A DNA stretch of 64,000 nucleotides from Apostichopus japonicus. Its lineage: Eukaryota; Echinodermata; Holothuroidea; Aspidochirotida; Stichopodidae. Shown piece by piece: positions 28,993 through 43,954 of this stretch; position 1 is the first letter of the stretch; every line of letters begins with the position of its first letter. The notes below the pieces were generated by a model. The model worked only from the letters and a program-made list of their open reading frames with translations, made no database searches and was not told the origin of the DNA. The translations under genes were made by a program, and so were the position numbers. The stretch lies in the NCBI RefSeq assembly GCF_037975245.1, contig NC_092571.1:6094001-6158000 (forward strand). The letters run 5' to 3'.

Positions 28993-30810
28993 CGGTACCG
29001 CACATTCGACTGTTCGGTACCGCACATTCGATTGATCGGTATCGAACATTCGATTGATCGGTACCGCACATTCGATTGATCGGTACCGCACATGTAATTG
29101 ATCGGTACCGCACATTCGATTGATCGGTACCGCACATTCGATTAATTGGTACCGCACATTCGATTGATCGGTACCGAACATTCGATTGATCGGTACAGCA
29201 CATTCGATTGATCGGTACCGAACATTCGATTGATGTGTACCGCATATATGATTGATCGGTACCGCACATTCGATTGATCGGTACCGAACATTGGATTGAT
29301 CGGTACCGAACATTCGATTGAACGGTACCGAACATTCGATTGATCGGTACCGAACATTCGATTGATCGGTACCGAATATTCGATTGATCAATACCGCACA
29401 TTCGATCGATCGGTACCGAACATTCGATTGATCAATATCGCACATTCGATTGATCGGTACCGAACATTCGATTGATCGGTACCGAACATTCGATTCATCG
29501 GTACCGCACATTCGATTAATCGGTACCGCACATTCGATTCATCGGTACGGTACCGAACATTCGATTGTTCGGTACCGCACATTCGATTGATCGGTACCGC
29601 ACATTCGATTGATCGGTACCGCACATTCGATTCATCGGTACCGCACATTCGACTGTTCGGTACCGCACATTCGATTAATCGGTATCGAACATTCGATTGA
29701 TCGGTACCGCACATTCGATTGATCGGTACCGCACATTCGATTGATCGGTACCTAACATTCGATTGATCGGTACCGAACATTCTATTGATCGGTACCGAAC
29801 ATTCGATTGATCGGTATCGAACATTCGATTGATCGGTACCGAACATTCGATTGATCAATACCGCACATTCGATTGATCGGTACCGCACATTCGATTGATC
29901 GGTACCGAATATTCGATTGATCGGTACCGCACATTAAATTGATCGGTACCGAACATTCGATTGATCGGTACCGAACATTCGATTGATCAATACCGCACAT
30001 TCGATTGATCGGTAACGAAAATTCGATTGATCGGTACCGAACATTCGATTGATCGGTACCGAACATTCGATTCATCGGTACCGCACATTCGATTCATCGG
30101 TACCGCACATTCGATTGATCGGTACCGCACATATGGTTGATCGGTACCGCACATTCGATTGATCGGTACCGCACATTCGATTGATCGGTACCGCACATTC
30201 GATTGATCGATACCGCACATTCGATTGATCGGTAACGAACATTCGATTGATCGGTACCGCACATTCGATTGATCGGTAACGAACATTCGATTGATCGGTA
30301 CCGCATATTCGATTGATCGGTACCGAACATTCGATTGATCAATACCGCACATTCGATTGATCGGTACCGAACATTCGATTGATCGGTATAGAACATTCGA
30401 TTCATCGGTAACGCACATTCGATTGATCGGTACCGCACATTCGATTCATCGGTACGGTACCGAACATTCGATTGTTCGATACCGCACATTCGATTGATCG
30501 GTACCGCACATTCGATTGATCGGTACCGCACATTCGATTAATCGGTACCGCACATTCGATTGATCGGTACCGAACATTCGATTGATCGGTACAGCACATT
30601 CGATTGTTCGGTACCGAACATTCGATTGATGTGTACCGCATATATGATTGATCGGTACCGCACATTCGATTGATCGGTACCGAACATCCGATTGATCGGT
30701 ACCGAACATTCTATTGAACGGTACCGAACATTTGATTGATCGGTACCGAACATTCGATTGATCGGTACCGAACATTCGATTGATCAATACCGCACATTCG
30801 ATTGATCGGT
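28993..30810. repeat. Third partial copy of the 7.4-9.5 kb block
   Basis: From 28,993 the sequence follows 19,751 onward (offset 9,242, later 9,220 after loss of one monomer) up to about 30,810. It has its own changes, such as CATGTAATTG near 29,093 and CATATGGTTG near 30,131, so it is more diverged than the 7.4-kb and 19.4-kb copies are from each other. Confidence 0.78.
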
Positions 30811-30881
30811 ACCGCACATTCGATTGATCGGTACCGAATATTCGATTGATCGGTACCGCACATTCGATTGATCGGTACCGA

Positions 30882-31356
30882 ACATTCGATTGATCGGTAC
30901 CGAACATTCGATTGATCAATACCGCACATTCGATTGATCGGTAACGAACATTCGATTGATCGATACCGCACATTGGATTGATCGGTACCGAACATTCGAT
31001 TGATCGGTACCGAACATTCGATTGATCGGTAACGAACATTCGATTGATCGGTACCGCACATTCGATTGATCGGTACCGAACATTCGATTGATCAATATCG
31101 CACATTCGATTGATCGGTACCGAACATTCGATTGATCAATACCGCACATTCGATTGATCGGTAACGAACATTCGATTGATCGATACCGCACATTGGATTG
31201 ATCGGTACCGAACATTCGATTGATCGGTACCGAACATTCGATTGATCGGTAACGAACATTCGATTGATCGGTACCGCACATTCGATTGATCGGTACCGAA
31301 CATTCGATTGATCAATATCGCACATTCGATTGATCGGTACCGAACATTCGATTGAT
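30882..31356. repeat. 220-bp (10-monomer) tandem pair
   Basis: The series with CGATACCGCACATTGG at 30,961 recurs with the same rare monomer at 31,181, an offset of 220 bp, identical by eye over most of the unit. The single-copy version lies near 21,609 and 23,730. Confidence 0.85.
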
Positions 31357-31529
31357 CGGTACCGAAAATTCGATTCACCGGTACCGCACATTCGATTGAT
31401 CGGTACCGCACATTCGACTGTTCGGTAACGCACATTCGATTGATCGGTACCGCACATATGATTGATCGGTACCGCACATTCGATTGATCGGTACCGCACA
31501 TTCGATTAATCGGTACCGCACATTCGATT

Positions 31530-33419
31530 GATCGGTACCGAACATTCGATTGATCGGTACAGCACATTCGATTGATCGGTACCGAACATTCGATTGATGT
31601 GTACCGCATATATGATTGATCGGTACCGCACATTCGATTGATCGGTACCGAACATTCGATTGATCGGTACCGAACATTCGATTGAACGGTACCGAACCTT
31701 CAATTGATCGGTACCGAACATTCGATTGATCGGTACCGAACATTCGATTGATCAATACCGCACATTCGATCGATCGGTACCGAACATTCGATTGATCAAT
31801 ATCGCACATTCGATTGATCGGTACCGAACATTCGAATGATCGGTACCGAACATTCGATTCATCGGTACCGCACATTCGATTCATCGGTACCGCACTTTCG
31901 ATTCATCGGTACGGTACCGAACATTCGATTGTTCGGTACCGCACATTCGATTGATCGGTACCGCACATTCGATTGATCGGTACCGCACATTCGATTCATC
32001 GGTACCGCACATTCGACTGTTCGGTACCGCACATTCGATTGATCGGTATCGAACATTCGATTGATCGGTACCGCACATTCGATTCATCGGTACCGCACAT
32101 TCGATTCATCGGTACCGCACATTCGATTCATCGGTACGGTACCGAACATTCGATTGTTCGGTACCGCACATTCGATTGATCAATACCGCACATTCGATTG
32201 ATCGGTACCGAACATTCGATTGATCGGTACAGAACATTCGATTCATCGGTACCGCACATTCGATTGATCGGTACCGAATATTCGATTGATCGGTAACGAA
32301 CATTCGATTGATCGGTACCGAACATTCGATTGATCGGTACCGAACATTCGATTGATCAATACCGCACATTCGATTGATCGGTAACGAACATTCGATTGAT
32401 CGGTACCGAACATTCGATTGATCGGTACCGAACATTCGATTCATCGGTACCGCACATTTAATTCATCGGTACCGCACATTCGATTCATCGGTACTGTACC
32501 GAACATTCGATTGTTCGGTACCGCACATTCGATTGATCAATACCGCACATTCGATTGATCGGTACCTAACATTCGATTGATCGGTACCGAACATTCTATT
32601 GAACGGTACCGAACATTCGATTGATCGGTATCGAACATTCGATTGATCGGTACCGCACATTCGATTGATCGGTACCGAATATTCGATTGATCGGTACCGC
32701 ACATTAAATTGATCGGAACCGAACGTTCGATTGATCGGAACCGAACATTCGATTGATCAATACCGCACATTCGATTGATCGGTAACGAAAATTCGATTGA
32801 TCGGTACCGAACATTCGATTGATCGGTACCGAACATTCGATTCCTCGGTACCGCACATTCGATTCATCGGTACCGCACATTCGATTGATCGGTACCGCAC
32901 ATATGATTGATCGGTACCGCACATTCGATTGATCGGTACCGCACATTCGATTGATCGGTACCGCACATTCGATTGATCGGTACCGAACATTCGATTGATC
33001 GGTACCGAACATTCGATTGATCAATACCGCACATTCGATTGATCAGTAACGAACATTCGATTGATCGGTACCGCACATTCGATTGATCGGTAACGAACAT
33101 TCGATTGATCGGTACCGCATATTCGATTGATCGGTACCGAACATTCGATTGATCAATACCGCACTTTCGATTGATCGGTACCGAACATTCGATTGATCGG
33201 TATAGAACATTCGATTCATCGGTAACGCACATTCGATTGATCGGTACCGCACATTCGATTCATCGGTACGGTACCGAACATTCGATTGTTCGATACCGCA
33301 CATTCGATTGATCAGTATTGCACATTCGATTGATCGGTACCGCACATTCGATTAATCGGTACCGCACATTCGATTGATCGGTACCGAACATTCGATTGAT
33401 CGGTACAGCACATTCGATT
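31530..33419. repeat. 1,890-bp tandem pair, copy 1
   Basis: It matches 33,420 onward at a constant offset of 1,890 bp = 85 x 22 + 20. The 20 extra bases come from four 27-bp monomers: three CGGTACGGTACC (near 31,907, 32,134 and 33,265) and one CGGTACTGTACC (near 32,491). Rare shared monomers are GCACTTTCG, CATTTAATTC and GGAACCGAAC. Copies differ by isolated substitutions, for example GAACGTTCG (near 32,722) against GAACATTCG. Confidence 0.9.
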
Positions 33420-35180
33420 GATCGGTACCGAACATTCGATTGATCGGTACAGCACATTCGATTGATCGGTACCGAACATTCGATTGATGTGTACCGCATA
33501 TATGATTGATCGGTACCGCACATTCGATTGATCGGTACCGAACATTCGATTGATCGGTACCGAACATTCGATTGAACGGTACCGAACCTTCAATTGATCG
33601 GTACCGAACATTCGATTGATCGGTACCGAACATTCGATTGATCAATACCGCACATTCGATCGATCGGTACCGAACATTCGATTGATCAATATCGCACATT
33701 CGATTGATCGGTACCGAACATTCGAATGATCGGTACCGAACATTCGATTCATCGGTACCGCACATTCGATTCATCGGTACCGCACTTTCGATTCATCGGT
33801 ACGGTACCGAACATTCGATTGTTCGGTACCGCACATTCGATTGATCGGTACCGCACATTCGATTGATCGGTACCGCACATTCGATTCATCGGTACCGCAC
33901 ATTCGACTGTTCGGTACCGCACATTCGATTGATCGGTATCGAACATTCGATTGATCGGTACCGCACATTCGATTCATCGGTACCGCACATTCGATTCATC
34001 GGTACCGCACATTCGATTCATCGGTACGGTACCGAACATTCGATTGTTCGGTACCGCACATTCGATTGATCAATACCGCACATTCGATTGATCGGTACCG
34101 AACATTCGATTGATCGGTACAGAACATTCGATTCATCGGTACCGCACATTCGATTGATCGGTACCGAATATTCGATTGATCGGTAACGAACATTCGATTG
34201 ATCGGTACCGAACATTCGATTGATCGGTACCGAACATTCGATTGATCAATACCGCACATTCGATTGATCGGTAACGAACATTCGATTGATCGGTACCGAA
34301 CATTCGATTGATCGGTACCGAACATTCGATTCATCGGTACCGCACATTTAATTCATCGGTACCGCACATTCGATTCATCGGTACTGTACCGAACATTCGA
34401 TTGTTCGGTACCGCACATTCGATTGATCAATACCGCACATTCGATTGATCGGTACCTAACATTCGATTGATCGGTACCGAACATTCTATTGAACGGTACC
34501 GAACATTCGATTGATCGGTATCGAACATTCGATTGATCGGTACCGCACATTCGATTGATCGGTACCGAATATTCGATTGATCGGTACCGCACATTAAATT
34601 GATCGGAACCGAACATTCGATTGATCGGAACCGAACATTCGATTGATCAATACCGCACATTCGATTGATCGGTAACGAAAATTCGATTGATCGGTACCGA
34701 ACATTCGATTGATCGGTACCGAACATTCGATTCATCGGTACCGCACATTCGATTCATCGGTACCGCACATTCGATTGATCGGTACCGCACATATGATTGA
34801 TCGGTACCGCACATTCGATTGATCGGTACCGCACATTCGATTGATCGGTACCGCACATTCGATTGATCGGTACCGAACATTCGATTGATCGGTACCGAAC
34901 ATTCGATTGATCAATACCGCACATTCGATTGATCAGTAACGAACATTCGATTGATCGGTACCGCACATTCGATTGATCGGTAACGAACATTCGATTGATC
35001 GGTACCGCATATTCGATTGATCGGTACCGAACATTCGATTGATCAATACCGCACTTTCGATTGATCGGTACCGAACATTCGATTGATCGGTATAGAACAT
35101 TCGATTCATCGGTAACGCACATTCGATTGATCGGTACCGCACATTCGATTCATCGGTACGGTACCGAACATTCGATTGTT
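33420..35180. repeat. 1,890-bp tandem pair, copy 2 (right end replaced)
   Basis: It follows copy 1 to about 35,180, where CGTTACCGCAC replaces CGATACCGCAC and the last ~130 bp differ. The duplication junction lies between adjacent CGGTACAGCAC-type monomers near 33,401-33,445; the extra ACAG monomer at 33,401 looks like a crossover product. Confidence 0.87.
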
Positions 35181-37850
35181 CGTTACCGCACATTCGATTG
35201 ATCGGTACCGCACATTCGATTGATCGGTACCGAACATTCGATTGATCGGTACCGAACATTCGATTGATCAATACCGCACATTCGATTGATCGGTAACGAA
35301 CATTCGATTGATCGGTACCGCACATTCGATTGATCGGTACCGAACATTCGATTGATCGGTACCGAACATTCGATTGATCGGTACCGAACATTCGATTGAT
35401 CAATATCGCACATTCGATTGATCGGTACCGAACATTCGATTGATCGGTACCGAACATTCGATTGATCGGTACCGCACATTCGATTGATCGGTACCGCACA
35501 TTCGATTGATCGGTACCGCACATTCGACTGTTCGGTACCGCACATTCGATTGATCGGTATCGAACATTCGATTGATCGGTACCGCACATTCGATTGATCG
35601 GTACCGCACATATGATTGATCGGTACCGAACATTCGATTGATCGGTACCGAACATTCGATTAATCGGTACCGCACATTCGATTGATCGGTACCGAACATT
35701 CGATTGATCGGTACAGCACATTCAATTGATCTGTACCGCACATTCGTTTGATGTGTACCGCATATATGATTGATCGGTACCGCACATTCGATTGATCGGT
35801 ACCGAACATTCGATTGATCGGTACCGAACATTCGATTAATCGGTACCGAACATTCGATTGATCGGTACCGAACATTCGATTGATCGGTACCGAACATTCG
35901 ATTGATCAATACCGCACATTCGATCGATCGGTACCGAACATTCGATTGATCAATATCGCACATTCGATTGATCGGTACCGAACATTCGATTGATCGGTAT
36001 CGAACATTCGATTGATCGGTACCGCACATTCGATTCATCGGTACCGCACATTCGATTCATCGGTACGGTACCGAACATTCGATTGTTCGGTACCGCACAT
36101 TCGATTGATCGGTACCGCACATTCGATTGATCGGTACCGCACATTCGATTCATCGGTACCGCACATTCGACTGTTCGGTACCGCACATTCGATTGATCGG
36201 TATCGAGCATTCGATTGATCGGTACCGCACATTCGATTGATCGGTACCGCACATATGGTTGATCGGTACCGCACATTCGATTGATCGGTACCGCACATTC
36301 GATTGATCGGTACCTAACATTCGATTGATCGGTACCGAACATTCTATTGAACGGTACTGAACATTCGATTGATCGGTACCGAACATTCGATTGTTCGGTA
36401 CCGCACATTCGATTGATCAATACCGCACATTCGATTGATCGGTACCGCACATTCGATTGATCGGTACCGAATATTCGATTGATCGGTACCGCACATTCGA
36501 TTGATCGGTACCGAACATTCGATTGATCGGTACCGAACATTCGATTGATCAATACCACACATTCGATCGATCGGTAACGAACATTCGATTGATCGGTAAC
36601 GCACATTCGATTAATCGGTACCGAACATTCGATTGATCGGTACCGAACATTCGATTGATCGGTAACGCACATTCGATTGATCGGTACCGCACATTCGATT
36701 GATCGGTACCGAACATTCGATTGATCGGTACCGCACATTCGATTGATCGGTACCGATCATTCGATTGATCGGTACCGAACATTCGATTGATCGGTACCGA
36801 ACATTCGATTGATCGGTACCGAACATTCGATTGATCGGTACCGAAAATTCGATTGATCAATACCGCACATTCGATTGATCGGTACCGCACATTCGATTGA
36901 TCGGTACCGCACATTCGATTGTTCGGTATCGCACATTAGTTGATCGGTACCGAACATTCGATTGATCGGTACCGCACATTCGATTGATCGGTACCGCACA
37001 TTCGATTAATCGGTACCGCACATTCGATTGATCGGTACCGAACATTCGATTGATCGGTACAGCACATTCGATTGATCGGTACCGAACATTCGATTGATGT
37101 GTACCGCATATATGATTGATCGGTACCGCACATTCGATTGATCGGTACCGAACATTCGATTGATCGGTACCGAACATTCTATTGAACGGTACCGAACATT
37201 CGATTGATCGGTACCGAACATTCGATTGATCGGTACCAAACATTCGATTGATCAATACCGCACATTCGATTGATCGGTATCGAACATTCGATTGATCGGT
37301 ACCGCACATTCGATTGATCGGTACCGCACATATGATTGATCGGTACCGCACATTCGATTGATCGGTACCGCACATTCGATTGATCGGTACCTAACATTCG
37401 ATTGATCGGTACCGAACATTCGATTGATCGGTACCGAACATTCGATTGATCGGTACCGAACATTCGATTGATCGGTACCGAACATTCGATTGATCAATAC
37501 CGCACATTCGATAGATCGGTACCGCACATTCGATTGATCGGTACCGAATATTCGATTGATCGGTACCGCACATTCGATTGATCGGTACCGAACATTCGAT
37601 TGATCGGTACCGAACATTCGATTGATCGGTACCGAACATTCGATTGATGTGTACCGCATATATGCTTGATCGGTACCGCACATTCGATTGATCGGTACCG
37701 AACATTCGATTGATCGGTACCGAACATTCTATTGAACGGTACCGAACATTCGATTGATCGGTACCGAACATTCGATTGATCGGTACCGAAAATTCGATTG
37801 ATCAATACCGCACATTCGATTGATCGGTACCGCACATTCGATTGATCGGT
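35181..37850. repeat. 2,666-bp tandem pair, copy 1
   Basis: 35,190 to about 36,080 recurs at 37,856-38,745 at offset 2,666 bp = 121 x 22 + 4 (one 27-bp and one 21-bp monomer lie between, near 36,061 and 36,936). Markers are ACAGCACATTCAATTG (35,713; 38,378) and CTGTACCGCAC. The second half, 36,470-36,990, separately recurs at 40,796-41,316 at offset 4,326 bp. Confidence 0.8.
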
Positions 37851-38745
37851 ACCGAATATTCGATTGATCGGTACCGCACATTCGATTGATCGGTACCGAA
37901 CATTCGATTGATCGGTACCGAACATTCGATTGATCAATACCGCACATTCGATTGATCGGTAACGAACATTCGATTGATCGGTACCGCACATTCGATTGAT
38001 CGGTACCGAACATTCGATTGATCGGTACCGAACATTCGATTGATCTGTACCGAACATTCGATTGAACAATATCGCACATTCGATTGATCGGTACCGAACA
38101 TTCGATTGATCGGTACCGAACATTCGATTGATCGGTACCGCACATTCGATTGATCGGTACCGCACATTCGATTGATCGGTACCGCACATTCGACTGTTCG
38201 GTACCGCACATTCGATTGATCGGTATCGAACATTCGATTGATCGGTACCGCACATTCGATTGATCGGTACCGCACATATGATTGATCGGTACCGAACATT
38301 CGATTGATCGGTACCGAACATTCGATTAATCGGTACCGCACATTCGATTGATCGGTACCGAACATTCGATTGATCGGTACAGCACATTCAATTGATCTGT
38401 ACCGCACATTCGATTGATGTGTACCGCATATATGATTGATCGGTACCGCACATTCGATTGATCGGTACCGAACATTCGATTGATCGGTACCGAACATTCG
38501 ATTGAACGGTACCGAACATTCGATTGATCGGTACCGAACATTCGATTGATCGGTACCGAACATTTGATTGATCAATACCGCACATTCGATCGATCGGTAC
38601 CGAACATTCGATTGATCAATATCGCACATTCTATTGATCGGTACCGAACATTCGATTGATCGGTACCGAACATTCGATTGATCGGTACCGCACATTCGAT
38701 TCATCGGTACAGCACATTCGATTCATCGGTACGGTACCGAACATT
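37851..38745. repeat. 2,666-bp tandem pair, copy 2 (truncated)
   Basis: It matches the first ~890 bp of the unit and ends just after the 27-bp monomer at 38,724. Its last ~370 bp were duplicated again as part of the 1,149-bp pair that starts at 38,375. Confidence 0.8.
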
Positions 38746-39523
38746 CGATTCATCGGTACCGCACATTCGATTGATCGGTACCGAATATTCGATTGATCGG
38801 TACCGCACATTCGATTGATCGGTACCGCACATTCGATTGATCGGTACCGAACATTCGATTGATCGGTACCGCACATTCGATTGATCGGTACCGAACATTC
38901 GATTGATGTGTACCGCATATATGCTTGATCGGTACCGCACATTCGATTGATCGGTACCGAACATTCGATTGATCGGTACCGAACATTCTATTGAACGGTA
39001 CCGAACATTCGATTGATCGGTACCGAACATTCGATTGATCGGTACCGAACATTCGATTGATCAATACCGCACATTCGATTGATCGGTACCGCACATTCGA
39101 TTGATCGGTACCGAATATTCGATTGATCGGTACCGCACATTCGATTGATCGGTACCGAACATTCGATTGATCGGTACCGAACATTCGATTGATCAATACC
39201 GCACATTCGATTGATCGGTAACGAACATTCGATTGATCGGTACCGCACATTCGATTGATCGGTACCGAACATTCGATTGATCGGTACCGAACATTCGATT
39301 GATCGGTACCGAACATTCGATTGATCAATATCGCACATTCGATTGATCGGTACTGAACATTCGATTGATCGGTACCGAACATTCGATTCATCGGTACCGC
39401 ACATTCGATTGATCGGTACCGAACATTCGATTGATCGTTACCGAACATTCGATTGATCGGTACCGCACATTCGATTGATCGGTATCGAACATTCGATTGA
39501 TCGGTACCGCACATTCGATTGAT
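38375..39523. repeat. 1,149-bp (52-monomer) tandem pair, copy 1
   Basis: It starts at the CGGTACAGCAC monomer at 38,375, which recurs at 39,524. 52 x 22 + 5 = 1,149, the 5 being one 27-bp monomer (38,724). A related series near 37,800 lies 1,259 bp (57 monomers + 5) before 39,060. Confidence 0.88.
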
Positions 39524-40376
39524 CGGTACAGCACATTCAATTGATCTGTACCGCACATTCGATTGATGTGTACCGCATATATGATTGATCGGTACCGCAC
39601 ATTCGATTGATCGGTACCGAACATTCGATTGATCGGTACCGAACATTCGATTGAACGGTACCGAACATTCGATTGATAGGTACCGAACATTCGATTGATC
39701 GGTACCGAACATTCGATTGATCAATACCGCACATTCGATCGATCGGTACCGAACATTCGATTGATCAATATCGCACATTCTATTGATCGGTACCGAACAT
39801 TCGATTGATCGGTACCGAACATTCGATTGATCGGTACCGCACATTCGATTCATCGGTACAGCACATTCGATTCATCGGTACGGTACCGAACATTCGATTC
39901 ATCGGTACCGCACATTCGATTGTTCGGTACCGAATATTAGATTGATCGGTACCGCACATTCGATTGATCGGTACCGCACATTCGATTGATCGGTACCGAA
40001 CATTCGATTGATCGGTACCGCACATTCGATTGATCGGTACCGAACATTCGATTGATGTGTACCGCATATATGCTTGATCGGTACCGCACATTCGATTGAT
40101 CGGTACCGAACATTCGATTGATCGGTACCGAACATTCGATTGAACGGTACCGAACATTCGATTGATCGGTACCGAACATTCGATTGATCGGTACCGAACA
40201 TTCGATTGATCAATACCGCACATTCGATTGATCGGTACCGCACATTCGATTGATCAATACCGAATATTCGATTGATCGGTACCGCACATTCGATTGATCG
40301 GTACCGAACATTCGATTGATCGGTACCGAACATTCGATTGATCAATACCGCACATTCGATTGATCGGTACCGAACA
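39524..40376. repeat. 1,149-bp tandem pair, copy 2 (truncated)
   Basis: It matches copy 1 up to 40,376, with small differences such as CAATACCGAATATT near 40,255 where copy 1 has CGGTACC. After 40,376 the sequence jumps to another GATGTG-type monomer series instead of completing the unit. Confidence 0.86.
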
Positions 40377-43157
40377 TTCGATTGATGTGTACCGCATATA
40401 TGATTGATCGGTACCGCACATTCGATTGATCGGTACCGAACATTCGATTGATCGGTACCGAACATTCGATTGAACGGTACCGAACATTCGATTGATCGGT
40501 ACCGAACATTCGATTGATCGGTACCGAACATTCGATTGATCAATACCGCACATTCGATCGATCGGTACCGAACATTCGATTGATCAATATCGCACATTCG
40601 ATTGATCGGTACCGCACATTTGATTGATCGGTACCGAACATTCGATTGATCGGTACCGCACATTCGATTGATCGGTACCGCACATTCGATTCATCGGTAC
40701 GGTACCGAACATTCGATTGTTCGGTACCGCACATTCGATTGATCGGTACCGCACATTCGATTGATCGGTACCGCACATTCGATTGATCGGTACCGAATAT
40801 TCGATTGATCGGTACCGCACATTCGATTGATCGGTACCGAACATTCGATTAATCGGTAACGAACATTCGATTGATCAATACCGCACATTCGATTGATCGG
40901 TAACGAACATTCGATTGATCGGTAACGCACATTCGATTAATCGGTACCGAACATTCGATTGATCGGTACCGAACATTCGATTGATCGGTAACGAACATTC
41001 GATTGATCGGTACCGCACATTCGATTGATCGGTACCGAACATTCGATTGATAGGTACCGCACATTCGATTGATCGGTACCGATCATTCGATTGATCGGTA
41101 CCGAACATTCGATTGATCGGTACCGAACATTCGATTGATCGGTACCGAACATTCGATTGATCGGTACCGAAAATTCGATTGATCAATACCGCACATTCGA
41201 TTGATCGGTACCGCACATTCGATTGATCGGTACCGCACATTCGATTGTTCGGTATCGCACATTAGTTGATCGGTACCGAACATTCGATTGATCGGTACCG
41301 CACATTCGATTGATCGGTACCGCACATTCGATTGATCGGTACCGCACATTCGATTGATCGGTACCGCACATTCGACCGTTCGGTACCGCACATTCGATTG
41401 TTCGGTACCGCACATTCGATTGATGGGTATCGAACATTCGATTGATCGGTACCGCACATTCGACCGTTCGGTACCGCACATTCGATTGATCGGTACCGCA
41501 CATTCGATTGATCGGTACCGAACATTCGATTGATCAATACCGCACATTCGATTGATCGGTACCGCACATTCGATTCATCGGTACCGAACATTCGATTGAT
41601 CGGTACCGCACATTCGATTGATCGGTACCGCACATTCGATTGATCGGTACCGCACATTCGATTGATCGGTACCGCACATTCGATTGATCGGTACCGCACA
41701 TTCGATTGATCGGTACCGAACATTCGATTGTTCGGTACCGCACATTCGATTGATCGGTATCGAACATTCGATTGATCGGTACCGCACATTCGATTGATCG
41801 GTACCGAACATTCGATTGATCGGTACCGCACATTCGATTGATCGGTACCGAACATTCGATTGATCGGTACCGCACATTCGATTAATCGGTACCGCACATT
41901 CGATTGATCAATACCGCACATTCGATTGATCGGTACCGCACATTCGATTGATCAATACCGCACATTCGATTGATCGGTACCGCACATTCGATTGATCAAT
42001 ACCGCATATTCGATTGATCGGTACCGAACATTCGATTAATCGGTACCGCACATTCGATTGATCGGTACCGAACATTCGATTGATCAACACCGCACATTCG
42101 ATTGATCGGTATCGAACATTCGATTGATCGGTACCGCACATTCGATTCATCGGTACCGCACATTCGATTAATCGGTACCGCACATTCGATTGATCGGTAC
42201 CGAACATTCGATTAATCGGTACCGAACATTCTATTGAACGGTACCGAACATTCGATTGATCGGTACCGAACATTCGATTGATCGGTACCGAACATTCGAT
42301 TGATCAATACCGCACATTCGATTGATCGGTACCGCACATTCGATTGATCGGTACCGAATATTCGATTGATCGGTACCGCACATTCGATTGATCGGTACCG
42401 AACATTCGATTGATCGGTACCGAACATTCGATTGATCAATACCGCACATTCGATTGATCGGTAACGAACATTCGATTGATCGGTACCGCACATTCGATTG
42501 ATCGGTACCGAACATTCGATTGATCGGTACCGAACATTCGATTGATCGGTACCGAACATGCGATTGATCAATATCGCACATTCGATTGATCGGTACCGAA
42601 CATTCGATTCATCGGTACCGAACATTCGATTCATCGGTACCGCACATTCGATTGATCGGTACCGCACATTCGATTGATCGGTACCGCACATTCGACTGTT
42701 CGGTACCGCACATTCGATTGATCGGTACCGCACATTCGATTGATCGGTACCGCACATTCGATTGATCGGTACCGTACATATGATTGATCGGTACCGAACA
42801 TTCGATTGATCGGTACCGAACATTCGATTAATCGGTACCGCACATTCGATTGATCGGTACCGAACATTCGATTGATCGTTACAGCACATTCAATTGATCT
42901 GTACCGAACATTCGATTGATGTGTACCGCATATATGATTGATCGGTACCGCACATTCGATTGATCGGTACCGAACATTCGATTGATCGGTACCGAACATT
43001 CGATTGAACGGTACCGAACATTCGATTGATCGGTACCGAACATTCGATTGATCGGTACCGAACATTCGATTGATCAATACCGCACATTCGATCGATCGGT
43101 ACCGAACATTCGATTGATCAATATCGCACATTCGATTGATCGGTACCGCACATTTGA
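40377..43157. repeat. Composite stretch between HOR pairs
   Basis: There is no single tandem duplication here, but pieces are recognisable: 40,796-41,316 matches 36,470-36,990 (offset 4,326), and 42,231 to about 42,545 matches 38,988-39,302 (offset 3,243). The part 41,280-42,200 is dominated by GCAC-type monomers. The markers GACCGTTCGG (41,375) and CAACACC (42,085), typical of the right part of the window, first appear here. No gene is present. Confidence 0.72.
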
Positions 43158-43954
43158 TTGATCGGTACCGAACATTCGATTGATCGGTACCGCACATTCG
43201 ATTGATCGGTACCGCACATTCGATTCATCGGTACGGTACCGAACATTCGATTGTTCGGTACCGCACATTCGATTGATCGGTACCGCACATTCGATTGATC
43301 GGTACCGCACATTCGATTGATCGGTACCGCAGATTCGACTGTTCGGTACCGCACATTCGATTGATCGGTATCGAGCATTCGATTGATCGGTACCGCACAT
43401 TCGATTGATCGGTACCGCACATATGATTGATCGGTACCGTACATTCGATTGATCGGTACCGCACATTCGATTGATCGGTACCTAACATTCGATTGATCGG
43501 TACCGAACATTCTATTAAACGGTACCGAACATTCGATTGATCGGTACCGAATATTCGATTGATCGGTACCGCACATTCGATTGATCAATACCGCACATTC
43601 GATTGATCGGTACCGCACATTCGATTGATCGGTACCGAATATTCGATTGATCGGTACCGCACTTTCGATTGATCGGTACCGAACATTCGATTGATCGGTA
43701 CCGAACATTCGATTGATCGGTACCGAACATTCGATTAATCGGTACCGCACATTCGATTGATCGGTACCGAACATTCGATTGATCGTTACAGCACATTCAA
43801 TTGATCTGTACCGAACATTCGATTGATGTGTACCGCATATATGATTGATCGGTACCGCACATTCGATTGATCGGTACCGAACATTCGATTGATCGGTACC
43901 GAACATTCGATTGAACGGTACCGAACATTCGATTGATCGGTACCGAACATTCGA
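43158..43954. repeat. 797-bp (36-monomer) tandem pair, copy 1
   Basis: It matches 43,955-44,751 at offset 797 = 36 x 22 + 5, with one 27-bp monomer at 43,229. Shared rare monomers are GCAGATTCGACTG, GTATCGAGCATT, CCTAACATT and CTATTAAACGG. A weaker repeat at offset 907 links 42,890-43,080 to 43,797-43,987. Confidence 0.9.
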
